From positions 1-6,037 of the forward strand of contig WJIN01000504.1 of the NCBI GenBank assembly GCA_014730295.1: 6,037 bases of DNA. The letters run 5' to 3'. Below, piece by piece: positions 1 through 5,647 of this stretch (within the stretch, counting starts at the first letter, position 1; each line of letters begins with the position of its first letter). Source of the DNA: Promethearchaeota archaeon (lineage in GTDB: Archaea > Asgardarchaeota > Lokiarchaeia > Sigynarchaeales > SOKP01). A program made the position numbers and the translations under genes. The notes below the pieces were generated by a model. It searched no databases. It saw only the letters and a list, made by a program, of their open reading frames with translations, and was not told the origin of the DNA.

Positions 1-131
1 ATAAGATTATAGAAAAGGAAAGTAGCACAATAAAAGCAAGGTTGTTAAATCTTAAAGAATTGAAAAATAAAGGTTTAATAACCGAAGATGAATACAATAA
101 GAAAAGACAAGAAATACTAAATGAACTATAA
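1..131 (+). CDS. C-terminal end of a SHOCT-domain protein (5' truncated by window)
   Basis: The open frame runs in from the left edge (first full codon at position 3) and ends at TAA 129-131, giving 42 residues. The last part, LKELKNKGLITEDEYNKKRQ, is a clear SHOCT (short C-terminal) domain: a small helical hairpin with the typical LKxLxxxGlITeeEyxxkKxxiL pattern. SHOCT domains usually sit at the extreme C-terminus of diverse membrane or secreted proteins and are thought to mediate oligomerisation. Here too the domain abuts the stop codon. What precedes it lies outside the window, so the overall function cannot be told. The gene is the cargo of the cassette upstream of attC site 1; its stop lies about 40 nt before the R'' box. 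Confidence 0.85.
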   Translation, partial: KIIEKESSTIKARLLNLKELKNKGLITEDEYNKKRQEILNEL

Positions 132-172
132 CACCCCCGCCCCGAAAAGAGACAAAGCCAAATCGCACAGAC

Positions 173-246
173 GCACAACAGCGCCAGCCCAAAATTTACT
201 CTACTGCGTTCCGTAAACTTCGGGCGAGTGGCGCAAAACGTTGTTT
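173..246 (+). other. Integron attC-like recombination site 1
   Basis: R''-like box GCACAAC (173-179) closes cassette 0, and GTTGTTT (240-246) opens cassette 1, with crossover expected between G240 and T241. Between them the sequence folds as a long imperfect hairpin. GCGCCA 181-186 pairs with TGGCGC 229-234, GCCC 187-190 with GGGC 222-225, and TTTAC 195-199 with GTAAA 213-217, leaving a terminal loop 200-212. This is the attC layout of paired outer and inner arms with unpaired interruptions, at a normal attC length of 74 nt. The R' box departs from GTTRRRY but is an exact complement of AAACAAC 2583-2589 at the far end of the same cassette. Confidence 0.8.
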
Positions 247-292
247 GCAATTTGCTCGGTGGCATGAAGAAGACAATATGCGCGCTTAAAAA

Positions 293-314
293 AACTGGCC
301 GTCCATGGCCAGTT
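293..314 (+). promoter_or_regulatory. GTC-loop leader hairpin upstream of the propeller gene
   Basis: Perfect 8-bp stem AACTGGCC (293-300) / GGCCAGTT (307-314) around the loop GTCCAT. It is followed at once by the Shine-Dalgarno GAAGGAG (319-325) and ATG 331. The same loop pattern (GTC, one or two bases, T, closed by C-G) recurs at 2509-2537, 4782-4800, 5578-5602 and 5783-5806 with unrelated stems. There is no T-tract after it, so it is not a terminator. If the RNA folds, the helix would end five bases before the ribosome-binding site, which suggests a role in translation or mRNA stability (inference). Confidence 0.65.
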
Positions 315-330
315 GGATGAAGGAGACAGA

Positions 331-2499
331 ATGCTGAAGTTTCACAATTTTATTCTAATTGCATTATTTGCGGGCCTTTCTTTTGGTCAGAATAACGAAT
401 GGAGATGTTTCACATATTCTGAGTCAATTGCGGAAATGGCACAGGAATCAGATACTATATGGCTCGCGACAAGCGGTGGTCTAATCGCATATACGACTAC
501 CACTGGTTTAATTCGACAGTATGACAGGTCGAATTCTGGAATTCCCGACAATAGAATCCGTTGTGTCACAATAGCATCTGACGGTACAAAATGGGTCGGC
601 ACCTATTTTGGCCTTGCCGCCTGCAAAAATGGTGCATGGGAAGTGTTCTATAAAGAAGATATCGGCTCAGGAAGCAATACTATTCATTGTATCATTGAGG
701 GCCCTGACGGCTCAATCTGGGTTGGCACCTATACTGGATTATATCGCTATTCTGCTTCAACTTGGCATGAGCAGGAGATAGGAATTTCAGAGCTTGTCTG
801 GAGCGATAATATTAGCGCTCTCGCAATGGATTCTTCGAGCAATATTCTAGCTGCAAGCGAATTCGGCGGCATTGCGAAGTTTGACGGCACAACATGGTCC
901 TCAGTTTCAACATCTGAAAGCTGCATTACGAACACAGTTGTACGGGACCTTACAGTCATGCCTAATGGCGAATTATGGGTAGGAATTCAAGAAGGTGTCA
1001 CCGTCATCAACTCGCAATCTTGCACAACATATACGGTTGATAATTCTCCGCTTTCTTCAGGGTGGGTATCGTGCATTCGACAGGATTCCGAAGGAGCCAT
1101 TTGGCTTGGTTGTGGCAGCGGGTTCACCATTATTTACAACGAGCAATGGGAAACACTTCAGATTGACAGCATTGACCAATTCTCCAATATTGTCAAAGGT
1201 GTGGCTTTTGCACCGGAGGGTAATACTTGGATAGGAACCGCGGGCGGGCTTGTTGAGATGAACAATGACAAGTCGTTCTCCAGACACAAGACATCAAATA
1301 GCGGGTTGGCAAGCAACGAAATGTGGTCGCTGGACATGTCCCCCTCCGGAAAACTATGGGCAGGAGCAAGCCTTGGTTTTACTTCTTTTGACGGTCAGAT
1401 CTGGACATCTTTTAACTACATGAATTCCGACATGTTCACAGCAACACCTTTGAATTATGGGTTTTCTTCAGATGGTTCTGTATGGTTTGCAACTGTTCAA
1501 GGTCTTGGTAGGTTCGGGTCAAATGATAGCACCTTTTTGACGTCATCAAATTCTAATCTGATTACCAGCAAGATTTACGATGTCGCTGTCGATTCCCACG
1601 GCATCCAGTGGCTCGCAACTGTTGCCGGGCCAGTGAAGCTTAATGGTACGAGCTGTGAGAAGCTGACTCCATATGATACACTGGGCGTTGACTGGCAGGC
1701 AAACTGTGTTGCCGTGACCCCAGATGGAAAGGTTTGGTTTGGTTTTGAAGAAGAAGGCGTAGCCTCTTTTGATGGTCAAAATTGGCAAATCTTCAACCAA
1801 GCCAAAGGTGATATTCGGGCACGAAGGATTCTTTCAATTACCATTGCCCCAGACGGCAATCCGTGGATAGGAATGGAATGGTATGGAGCCACATTCTATC
1901 ATGGTAATGAATGGAGCAAGGACACCTTAAGCACAACTTCCTTCAGTAGCGGAACCGTCCGCGGCATCTCTTTTGATTCAGATGGGACAGCTTGGCTTGC
2001 AACCGATGGCTCTGGGCTGGTTGCAGTTTCGGGCGATGGCGTAGCCACCTTCAATCAGGGAAATTCCCGACTTCCAGAGGATAGGTTATGGGGTGTTGCG
2101 GTGGATTCCGATGACAATATATGGCTTGCTACAAGAAACAACGGGATTGCCCTATTTAATGAAGACGGAATAACCTTAGATGCAAAACAAATGCCGGCCA
2201 GGAGAAAGTCTCCTTCTTCTTCAATCAGCATTATGCAATCTCGTAATAAGATATGCTTCTCCCTTGATGAAAATCCGAACCCTTCTTCGGGAATCTTGGA
2301 AGCTCAGGTAATCGACCTTCAAGGAAGATTTGTTGCATATTTTGACGTTTATGAAAAGCAATTGAAAACAGAATGGACTTGGAACCGCAAAACAAAATCA
2401 GGGCAAGATTGCGTACCAGGAGTTTACACGGTCTGTGTAAAGGAGCAACATTCATCAAGACCGATTGCCGTTTCAAAACTTGTACTGCGTCCATACTGA
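331..2499 (+). CDS. Secreted 14-repeat beta-propeller protein with C-terminal sorting-like domain
   Basis: The product is 722 aa. ATG 331 is chosen over the in-frame TTG 313 because GAAGGAG (319-325) sits five bases upstream and the protein then begins directly with a signal peptide (MLKFHNFILIALFAGLSFGQ, cleavage probably near residue 19). Residues about 35-615 contain fourteen copies of a DGxxWxGTxxGL-type repeat of the two-component-regulator propeller (Reg_prop) class, for example KWVGTYFGL, SIWVGTYTGL, NTWIGTAGGL, KVWFGFEEEGV and NIWLATRNNGI. Fourteen repeats fit two seven-bladed propellers, the arrangement known from the sensor part of hybrid two-component systems. Here no transmembrane segment, kinase or DNA-binding domain follows. 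Instead a basic/Ser-rich linker (about 621-632) leads to an ~80-residue C-terminal domain with NPNPSSG, VIDLQGRFV, a W-x-W and PGVYTV...KLVL. This resembles FlgD-like or type IX secretion C-terminal domains. The protein is likely exported and perhaps surface-bound; its ligand is unknown. Confidence 0.85.
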   Translation: MLKFHNFILIALFAGLSFGQNNEWRCFTYSESIAEMAQESDTIWLATSGGLIAYTTTTGLIRQYDRSNSGIPDNRIRCVTIASDGTKWVGTYFGLAACKNGAWEVFYKEDIGSGSNTIHCIIEGPDGSIWVGTYTGLYRYSASTWHEQEIGISELVWSDNISALAMDSSSNILAASEFGGIAKFDGTTWSSVSTSESCITNTVVRDLTVMPNGELWVGIQEGVTVINSQSCTTYTVDNSPLSSGWVSCIRQDSEGAIWLGCGSGFTIIYNEQWETLQIDSIDQFSNIVKGVAFAPEGNTWIGTAGGLVEMNNDKSFSRHKTSNSGLASNEMWSLDMSPSGKLWAGASLGFTSFDGQIWTSFNYMNSDMFTATPLNYGFSSDGSVWFATVQGLGRFGSNDSTFLTSSNSNLITSKIYDVAVDSHGIQWLATVAGPVKLNGTSCEKLTPYDTLGVDWQANCVAVTPDGKVWFGFEEEGVASFDGQNWQIFNQAKGDIRARRILSITIAPDGNPWIGMEWYGATFYHGNEWSKDTLSTTSFSSGTVRGISFDSDGTAWLATDGSGLVAVSGDGVATFNQGNSRLPEDRLWGVAVDSDDNIWLATRNNGIALFNEDGITLDAKQMPARRKSPSSSISIMQSRNKICFSLDENPNPSSGILEAQVIDLQGRFVAYFDVYEKQLKTEWTWNRKTKSGQDCVPGVYTVCVKEQHSSRPIAVSKLVLRPY

Positions 2500-2508
2500 T
2501 TGCATAAG

Positions 2509-2537
2509 GCATAACTGTCCGTCGTGGCCAGTTATGC
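2509..2537 (+). promoter_or_regulatory. GTC-loop hairpin just downstream of the propeller gene
   Basis: Stem GCATAACTG (2509-2517) / CAGTTATGC (2529-2537), one T-C mismatch, then CC/GG closing the loop GTCGT (2521-2525). It starts ten bases after the stop codon TGA 2497-2499. It shares the core AACTG-CC-GTC...GG-CAGTT with the hairpin before the gene, in the same orientation. As at the 5' copy, a Shine-Dalgarno-like GAAGGAG (2540-2546) and an ATG (2552) follow. It lacks a downstream T-run, so a simple intrinsic terminator is unlikely. Confidence 0.6.
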
Positions 2538-2582
2538 ACGAAGGAGCGCGCATGAAGAAAACATGCCACCGAGCAAACAGCC

Positions 2583-2770
2583 AAACAACACAGCCATGCA
2601 GTTCCGCGCGGCTGAAACAGCCGTGCTCAGGCCTGCGGCCACATTGCCGGCTAGGCTGCGGCACTCAAGGCACAAACCAGCAAATCAAGGTTTGTGTCCT
2701 TTCGTGTCCAGCAGCTTTCCCTCGGCGGGATAAACCCGCCGCAACGTCTGCATAGCTGGGAACGTTGGGT
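2583..2770 (+). other. Long integron attC-like recombination site 2 (188 nt)
   Basis: R'' AAACAAC (2583-2589) ends cassette 1. R' GTTGGGT (2764-2770) matches the GTTRRRY consensus exactly and starts cassette 2 after G2764. The outer arms pair: CAGCCATGCAG 2591-2601 with CTGCATAGCTG 2748-2758, one mismatch. Inside are three extra hairpins: CGGCTG/CAGCCG (2609-2623, loop AAA), CACAAACC/GGTTTGTG (2671-2696) and CGGCGGG/CCCGCCG (2723-2741, loop ATAAA). The site would therefore fold as a branched structure, longer and GC-richer than the other four sites. It accounts for most of the 357-nt stretch without a confident gene between 2500 and 2856. Confidence 0.75.
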
Positions 2771-3685
2771 GCAATAGCCGGCCAGCCCATTTTTTGAATG
2801 AATTATAGTTTTTGAAAAGAAAACAAGACGCGCGCAAAGAAAAGAAGGGAAAAGAAATGCCGAGTAGATTTGATAAGAACTTCACTGGACAAGGTTATTT
2901 GATGAACTATATAAAGGGCAAAAATATCCTTCCCTTTAAAAACCGTGTTCTTCAATTCAAAATAGAGCTACCTGAAATTTTGCCCTTGATTTGGAGAAGA
3001 ATTTTAGTGCCATCCGATTATAACTTTTGGGATTTACATGTAGCTATTCAGGATTCAATGGGTTGGCTTGATTACCATCTTCACCATTTTGAAATTAAAG
3101 CAAAAGGAAAGAAAAAGACTGAACACATCGGCATACCTGATTTTGATAGATTTGAAGAAATACAAGAAGTTTATCCCGGATGGGAAATACCTGTTCTTGC
3201 ATATTTCAATGATTTAGGCATAACTGCCAAATACCTTTATGATTATGGTGACTCATGGTGGCATACAGTTCGATTAGAGGGATATTTGATAAAAGAAAAA
3301 AAACAGACATATCCAGTATGTATTGCTGGTTCACGTGCGTGTCCTCCCGAAGATTGTGGTGGAGAACGGGGTTATGCTGAATTACTTGACACGCTTTCTA
3401 ATCCAGACAATGATGAATACGAAGACATGAAAACATGGGTTGGAAAGGAATGGAATCCTGAATATTTTGATAAAGATAAGATTGAATTCTGGAATCCATA
3501 CAAAAGATGGAGGAAGGCATTTCTTGAGAAGTAATAAATAAGAGTGCACGCGAAAAGAATGGAAATATGGTAGCAAAAAATGGGCTGGCTGGCTACAGAC
3601 AAACAACAAACGCATGGCGGTTCCGCTGCGCTCCACCCAAATTTTGCTCCGTTTCACTGCGCAAAACTTCGCCATGCGCCGCCCG
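2765..3685 (+). mobile_element. Integron gene cassette 2 (pRiA4b ORF-3 family cassette)
   Basis: This 921-bp unit lies between the crossover points of sites 2 and 3. Its ends are inverted repeats beyond the R boxes: 2775-2796 pairs with 3574-3595 at 21 of 22 positions, the exception being a wobble-type change in GGCCGG versus GGCTGG. Its own R'' should complement GTTGGGT; the best candidate, AAACAAC 3601-3607, matches only 5 of 7, the weakest R pairing of the four cassettes. Unlike cassettes 1, 4 and 5, no GTC-loop hairpin is seen in its leader (2765-2856) or trailer (3535-3600). The leader has TATAGT at 2804-2809, but no partner -35 box is convincing. Confidence 0.75.
2857..3534 (+). CDS. 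Plasmid pRiA4b ORF-3 family protein
   Basis: The product is 225 aa. ATG 2857 is preferred over the in-frame TTG 2812 because AAGGGA (2845-2850) is well spaced before it and the extra upstream residues would be a low-complexity Lys-rich run. The family fingerprint is complete: LQFKIELPEILPLIWRRILVP (residues 32-52), FWDLHVAIQDSMGW (57-70), HLHHFEI (74-80), YLYDYGDSWWHTVRLE (126-141) and the signature ACPPEDCGGERGYAELL (161-177), then NPEYFD near the C-terminus. This is the PRiA4_ORF3 fold (PF07929), named after an Agrobacterium plasmid gene. It is often annotated as an IS1096 passenger TnpR-like protein and is common on mobile elements. Its biochemical function is not established. There is no signal peptide, so it is probably cytoplasmic. 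The conserved Cys and His residues might bind metal, but this is unproven. Confidence 0.93.
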   Translation: MPSRFDKNFTGQGYLMNYIKGKNILPFKNRVLQFKIELPEILPLIWRRILVPSDYNFWDLHVAIQDSMGWLDYHLHHFEIKAKGKKKTEHIGIPDFDRFEEIQEVYPGWEIPVLAYFNDLGITAKYLYDYGDSWWHTVRLEGYLIKEKKQTYPVCIAGSRACPPEDCGGERGYAELLDTLSNPDNDEYEDMKTWVGKEWNPEYFDKDKIEFWNPYKRWRKAFLEK

Positions 3686-3691
3686 TTGTGC
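3601..3691 (+). other. Integron attC-like recombination site 3
   Basis: R''-like AAACAAC (3601-3607) is followed by a perfect 9-bp outer stem, CGCATGGCG (3611-3619) / CGCCATGCG (3670-3678). An inner pairing of TTTTGC (3643-3648) with GCAAAA (3661-3666) surrounds a TCCGTTTCACTGC loop. The loop resembles those of sites 4 (TTCGTTTCACTAC) and 5. R' is GTTGTGC (3685-3691), with crossover after G3685, and is the exact complement of GCACAAC 4647-4653 at the end of the cassette it opens. The stretch 3535-3744 holds this site plus the ends of cassettes 2 and 3, and no gene. Confidence 0.78.
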
Positions 3692-4716
3692 AAAATTCTT
3701 GAGTTCAGCATTTTTAAAGCAAAGAAAGAGCGGGGGCTAAAGACATGAAAAGAACAAGGACAATATTTCTAACTCAAATAATTACAATTCTATTGTTTTG
3801 TAATAATCCCAATTCAGTTAATGAGAATAATAATATACCTGTTGCAGAAATGGCTTCAGTGCATGATATAATGAATGAAAACAGCTCATTTGTTGTAAGA
3901 GAACACTTGAGTGGTAATGTAAAGAAATTTGATTTGTTCTACATCGACAAGCAGATTAAAATTACCAGTGTAAGAATTTATGTGATGGATACAATCCTAC
4001 GTGAAATTGATGTCAATGGATTAATAACAAAGCAAATTCAGCCAAATGTTGGTACATGGGAATATACTTACACCTATAATGCTGATGAAAAGTTCACAAA
4101 TAGAGTTAAAAAATACACAAGTGGAAGTTCTGGAAATATAAGCTTTGATACTTTGGTGTATGAATATGATTCGAATGGAAATGTTAAAAGGAAAATTCAA
4201 ACAGGAACAGATTACCTTTACACATATTTAGGAAGCAATGACACGATAATACAATATAAGATTAGCGAAACAAGTTATGATACTGTTGAAATTGGATATT
4301 ACAATTCAAATGGAATTCCAATTTTCTATAACGCCTCTACAAAAGAGGTTGAGTATTATGAGGATGGGAAGATAAAAAGCATCGAATATAAACGAGATGG
4401 AAAAAAAGACACATATATATACTCGGGAAATCAATTAATGCAAATGACACATAATTATTGGGATATCCGTACTGATTATGAATATGTAGAAGTTGATGAG
4501 ACTGGCAATTTTGCAAAAGCGATTGAGTATATAATTTCAACGGCCGATGGGGACACTTTGCAGGCAACAGAAATAATAAGAGATTTCGAATATTTCTAAA
4601 CTAAAAGAAGCCCCCGCAGAAGAAAAATGCTGAACTCAAGAACTTCGCACAACACGGGCAAGCCAAAAAAATTGTTTCGTTTCACTACACAAATTCATCG
4701 GCTGTGCCCGGGAACG
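3686..4716 (+). mobile_element. Integron gene cassette 3 (YD-repeat lipoprotein cassette)
   Basis: This 1,031-bp unit has the clearest terminal inverted repeat in the window. R boxes GTTGTGC / GCACAAC pair 7 of 7, a perfect 20-bp arm 3696-3715 pairs with 4623-4642, and a further perfect 9 bp GCGGGGGCT 3730-3738 pairs with AGCCCCCGC 4609-4617. The last pair includes the ribosome-binding region of the gene on the 5' side. No GTC-loop hairpin is present in this cassette. The repeats are not flanked by a target duplication and no transposase is present, so a transposon is not supported. Confidence 0.8.
3745..4599 (+). CDS. Probable lipoprotein with YD/RHS-like repeats
   Basis: The product is 284 aa, ATG 3745 with a G-rich candidate ribosome site GGGGG (3732-3736). 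The N-terminus is basic then hydrophobic (MKRTRTIFLTQIITILLFC), with Cys19 followed by Asn/Ser-rich residues. This is a plausible lipoprotein signal peptide, although LLFC has Phe at -1, which is atypical for a lipobox. The rest is rich in Tyr, Asp, Asn and Gly with recurring motifs such as YTYNADEKFTNRVKKYT, YEYDSNGNVKRKI, YYNSNGIPIFYN, YYEDGKIKSIEYK and YEYVEVDETGNFAKAIEY. Their spacing is like RHS/YD-type beta repeats found in outer-membrane-associated lipoproteins of Bacteroidota and relatives. There is no RHS core box or toxin tail. Most likely it is a periplasmic or surface beta-repeat lipoprotein of unknown role. The export call is firmer than the family call. Confidence 0.72.
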   Translation: MKRTRTIFLTQIITILLFCNNPNSVNENNNIPVAEMASVHDIMNENSSFVVREHLSGNVKKFDLFYIDKQIKITSVRIYVMDTILREIDVNGLITKQIQPNVGTWEYTYTYNADEKFTNRVKKYTSGSSGNISFDTLVYEYDSNGNVKRKIQTGTDYLYTYLGSNDTIIQYKISETSYDTVEIGYYNSNGIPIFYNASTKEVEYYEDGKIKSIEYKRDGKKDTYIYSGNQLMQMTHNYWDIRTDYEYVEVDETGNFAKAIEYIISTADGDTLQATEIIRDFEYF

Positions 4717-4722
4717 TTGGGC
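4647..4722 (+). other. Integron attC-like recombination site 4
   Basis: R'' GCACAAC (4647-4653) closes cassette 3. R' GTTGGGC (4716-4722) matches GTTRRRY exactly and opens cassette 4 after G4716. The outer stem CGGGCA (4655-4660) pairs with TGCCCG (4705-4710), then GCC (4662-4664) with GGC (4700-4702). An AT-rich inner stem surrounds a TTTCGTTTCACTAC loop. Its outer arms are nearly identical to those of site 5: AACACGGGCA on the left and a 16-nt TGCCCGGGAACGTTGG on the right (4705-4720 and 5703-5718). The inner part differs, as expected for attC sites with conserved ends. Confidence 0.82.
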
Positions 4723-4733
4723 AAAATTTCTGG

Positions 4734-4760
4734 TTGGGCTTCTAATAAGGAAAGGATAAT
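4734..4760 (+). promoter_or_regulatory. Weak sigma70-like promoter candidate for cassette 4
   Basis: TTGGGC (4734-4739) and GATAAT (4755-4760) resemble -35 and -10 boxes with a short 15-bp spacer. Transcription would start near 4767 and place the GTC-loop hairpin (4782-4800) in the 5' leader. The short spacer makes this uncertain. Confidence 0.25.
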
Positions 4761-4781
4761 TATATGGCCGGCAAAGAAAAA

Positions 4782-4800
4782 TCGCACCGTCCTGGTGCGA
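4782..4800 (+). promoter_or_regulatory. GTC-loop leader hairpin upstream of the SIMPL gene
   Basis: Perfect 7-bp stem TCGCACC (4782-4788) / GGTGCGA (4794-4800) around the loop GTCCT, flanked by A-rich sequence. AGAGGA (4804-4809) and the ATG at 4818 follow, so placement relative to the start matches that of the cassette 1 leader hairpin. The stem sequence is unrelated to the other copies while the loop is preserved. Confidence 0.65.
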
Positions 4801-4817
4801 AAAAGAGGAAAAATCTA

Positions 4818-5570
4818 ATGAAATTAACAGCATTAATAGTTGTATCTCTTTCAATATCAACATTTGCGGGATTTAAGACTTATCAAGAAAACGCGATGAA
4901 TATTGAAGGGCGCGCATCAATGAAGATTGAGCCGGATATGGCAACCATTTTCATAGGAGCAAGTGCGGTAAATGAAGATGTGGATTCAGCCATGGATAAA
5001 TGCGCTCAAGCATTCATTAAGATGAAGAAACTGTTTGAGCAATACAAAATATCGGAAAATGATATTAAGAGTGAGAATCTATCAGTTTCTGAAAACTACA
5101 ATTATGACGATGGAAGTAGAAAAAGAGATGGCTATAGAGCATACAAAAGGTACAAAGTGACATGGTATAATCTTAAGACGTTACAAGATTTTCTAATTGA
5201 CGCAACAGCACAAGGAGCAAATGAAGTAGACAAGATAGAATTTACACATTCCAAAACCGACAGTCTTGAAAAGATGATTATCGGCTTGGCAATAGAAGAT
5301 GCCCAAAACATTGCAAATCAAATTGCAAAAAAAATGAATGTAAAAATCGGAAAGCCCTTGATTATCTCAAATGTTGAACCTGAAAAAGTTGCATATGAAA
5401 ATATTGTTCGTCTTGGTTGGATAAAGGGAACACAAGTCGGGCGGGCTGGCAAAAGTGGGATTAGGTATGGCAGTGGCAATGACCCAATGAAGAATGTTCT
5501 CATGGAGATAAACCCAGGTTTGATTGAAATAAAAAACAAAGTCTATATAACCTTCGAAATCCTGAAATAA
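4818..5570 (+). CDS. Secreted SIMPL domain (DUF541) protein
   Basis: The product is 250 aa. ATG 4818 is chosen, with AGAGGA (4804-4809) eight bases upstream. A longer frame from ATG 4764 would translate the leader hairpin and hide the signal peptide MKLTALIVVSLSISTFAG. The mature protein fits the SIMPL/DUF541 family (PF04402; the E. coli member is YggE): an opening strand NIEGRASMKIEPDMATIFIGAS (about 28-49) with the typical Pro-Asp, then helix residues of the AxxxAxxxMxKLFEQYKIxxxDIKSENLSVSENYNYD region, GYRAYKRYKVTWYNLKTLQDFLIDATAQGANEVDKIEF, a DAQNIANQIAKKMNVKIGKPLIIS helix-strand, and a closing NPGLIEIKNKVYITFEIL strand. Family length is normally 200-250 aa, so the gene looks intact. Members are periplasmic or surface proteins linked to envelope or oxidative stress; the molecular activity is unknown. 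Confidence 0.92.
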   Translation: MKLTALIVVSLSISTFAGFKTYQENAMNIEGRASMKIEPDMATIFIGASAVNEDVDSAMDKCAQAFIKMKKLFEQYKISENDIKSENLSVSENYNYDDGSRKRDGYRAYKRYKVTWYNLKTLQDFLIDATAQGANEVDKIEFTHSKTDSLEKMIIGLAIEDAQNIANQIAKKMNVKIGKPLIISNVEPEKVAYENIVRLGWIKGTQVGRAGKSGIRYGSGNDPMKNVLMEINPGLIEIKNKVYITFEILK

Positions 5571-5577
5571 AGAAAGC

Positions 5578-5602
5578 GAAAACAAACGTCGTGTTTGTTT
5601 TC
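5578..5602 (+). promoter_or_regulatory. GTC-loop hairpin just downstream of the SIMPL gene, possible terminator
   Basis: Perfect 10-bp stem GAAAACAAAC (5578-5587) / GTTTGTTTTC (5593-5602) around the loop GTCGT, starting seven bases after the stop TAA 5568-5570. The 3' arm is T-rich and is followed by TTC, so weak intrinsic termination is possible. However, the stem is AT-rich, which is atypical, and the loop is the same as at 2521-2525, which ties it to the GTC-loop family. A purine run AGAAGGAGG (5619-5627) follows, with no start codon at a suitable distance. Confidence 0.6.
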
Positions 5603-5647
5603 TTCGAAGATGCCGGCCAGAAGGAGGAAGCCCAACCAGAAACTATC

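Larger units (their letters stand above)
241..2764 (+). mobile_element. Integron gene cassette 1 (propeller-protein cassette, 2.5 kb)
   Basis: The boundaries are the G^TT crossover points of attC sites 1 and 2. The ends are inverted repeats: GTTGTTT 240-246 with AAACAAC 2583-2589, a perfect 15-bp pair 252-266 / 2562-2576, and ATGCGCGC 278-285 with GCGCGCAT 2546-2553. Just inside this repeat on each side lies a GTC-loop hairpin (293-314 and 2509-2537). The cassette has one gene in the usual orientation, reading toward its attC. At 2,524 bp it is much longer than the 0.5-1 kb usual for cassettes. No convincing promoter is visible between 241 and 292. Confidence 0.75.

Noticed and set aside
313..330. 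TTG start giving six extra residues on the propeller protein.
   Set aside because: ATG 331 has GAAGGAG at ideal spacing and starts directly on the signal peptide. TTG 313 overlaps the hairpin stem.
2857..3534. Calling the pRiA4b ORF-3 protein a resolvase or transposase.
   Set aside because: Database names such as TnpR-like passenger are historical. No serine- or tyrosine-recombinase catalytic motif is visible.
3686..4653. Reading the long inverted repeats as ends of a transposon or MITE.
   Set aside because: Each cassette has a different repeat, there is no transposase or target-site duplication, and the repeats register exactly with attC R boxes.
4764..4817. Upstream in-frame ATG for the SIMPL protein.
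   Set aside because: It would translate the GTC-loop hairpin and place a basic 18-residue tail before a normal signal peptide. ATG 4818 has a correctly spaced ribosome site.
4627..4818. A 63-codon + strand frame across attC site 4 whose TAA overlaps the ATG of the SIMPL gene (TAATG).
   Set aside because: It starts inside the inverted arm of cassette 3, crosses a recombination point between two independent cassettes and has no ribosome site. The overlap with the next start is probably a coincidence of the A/T-rich leader.
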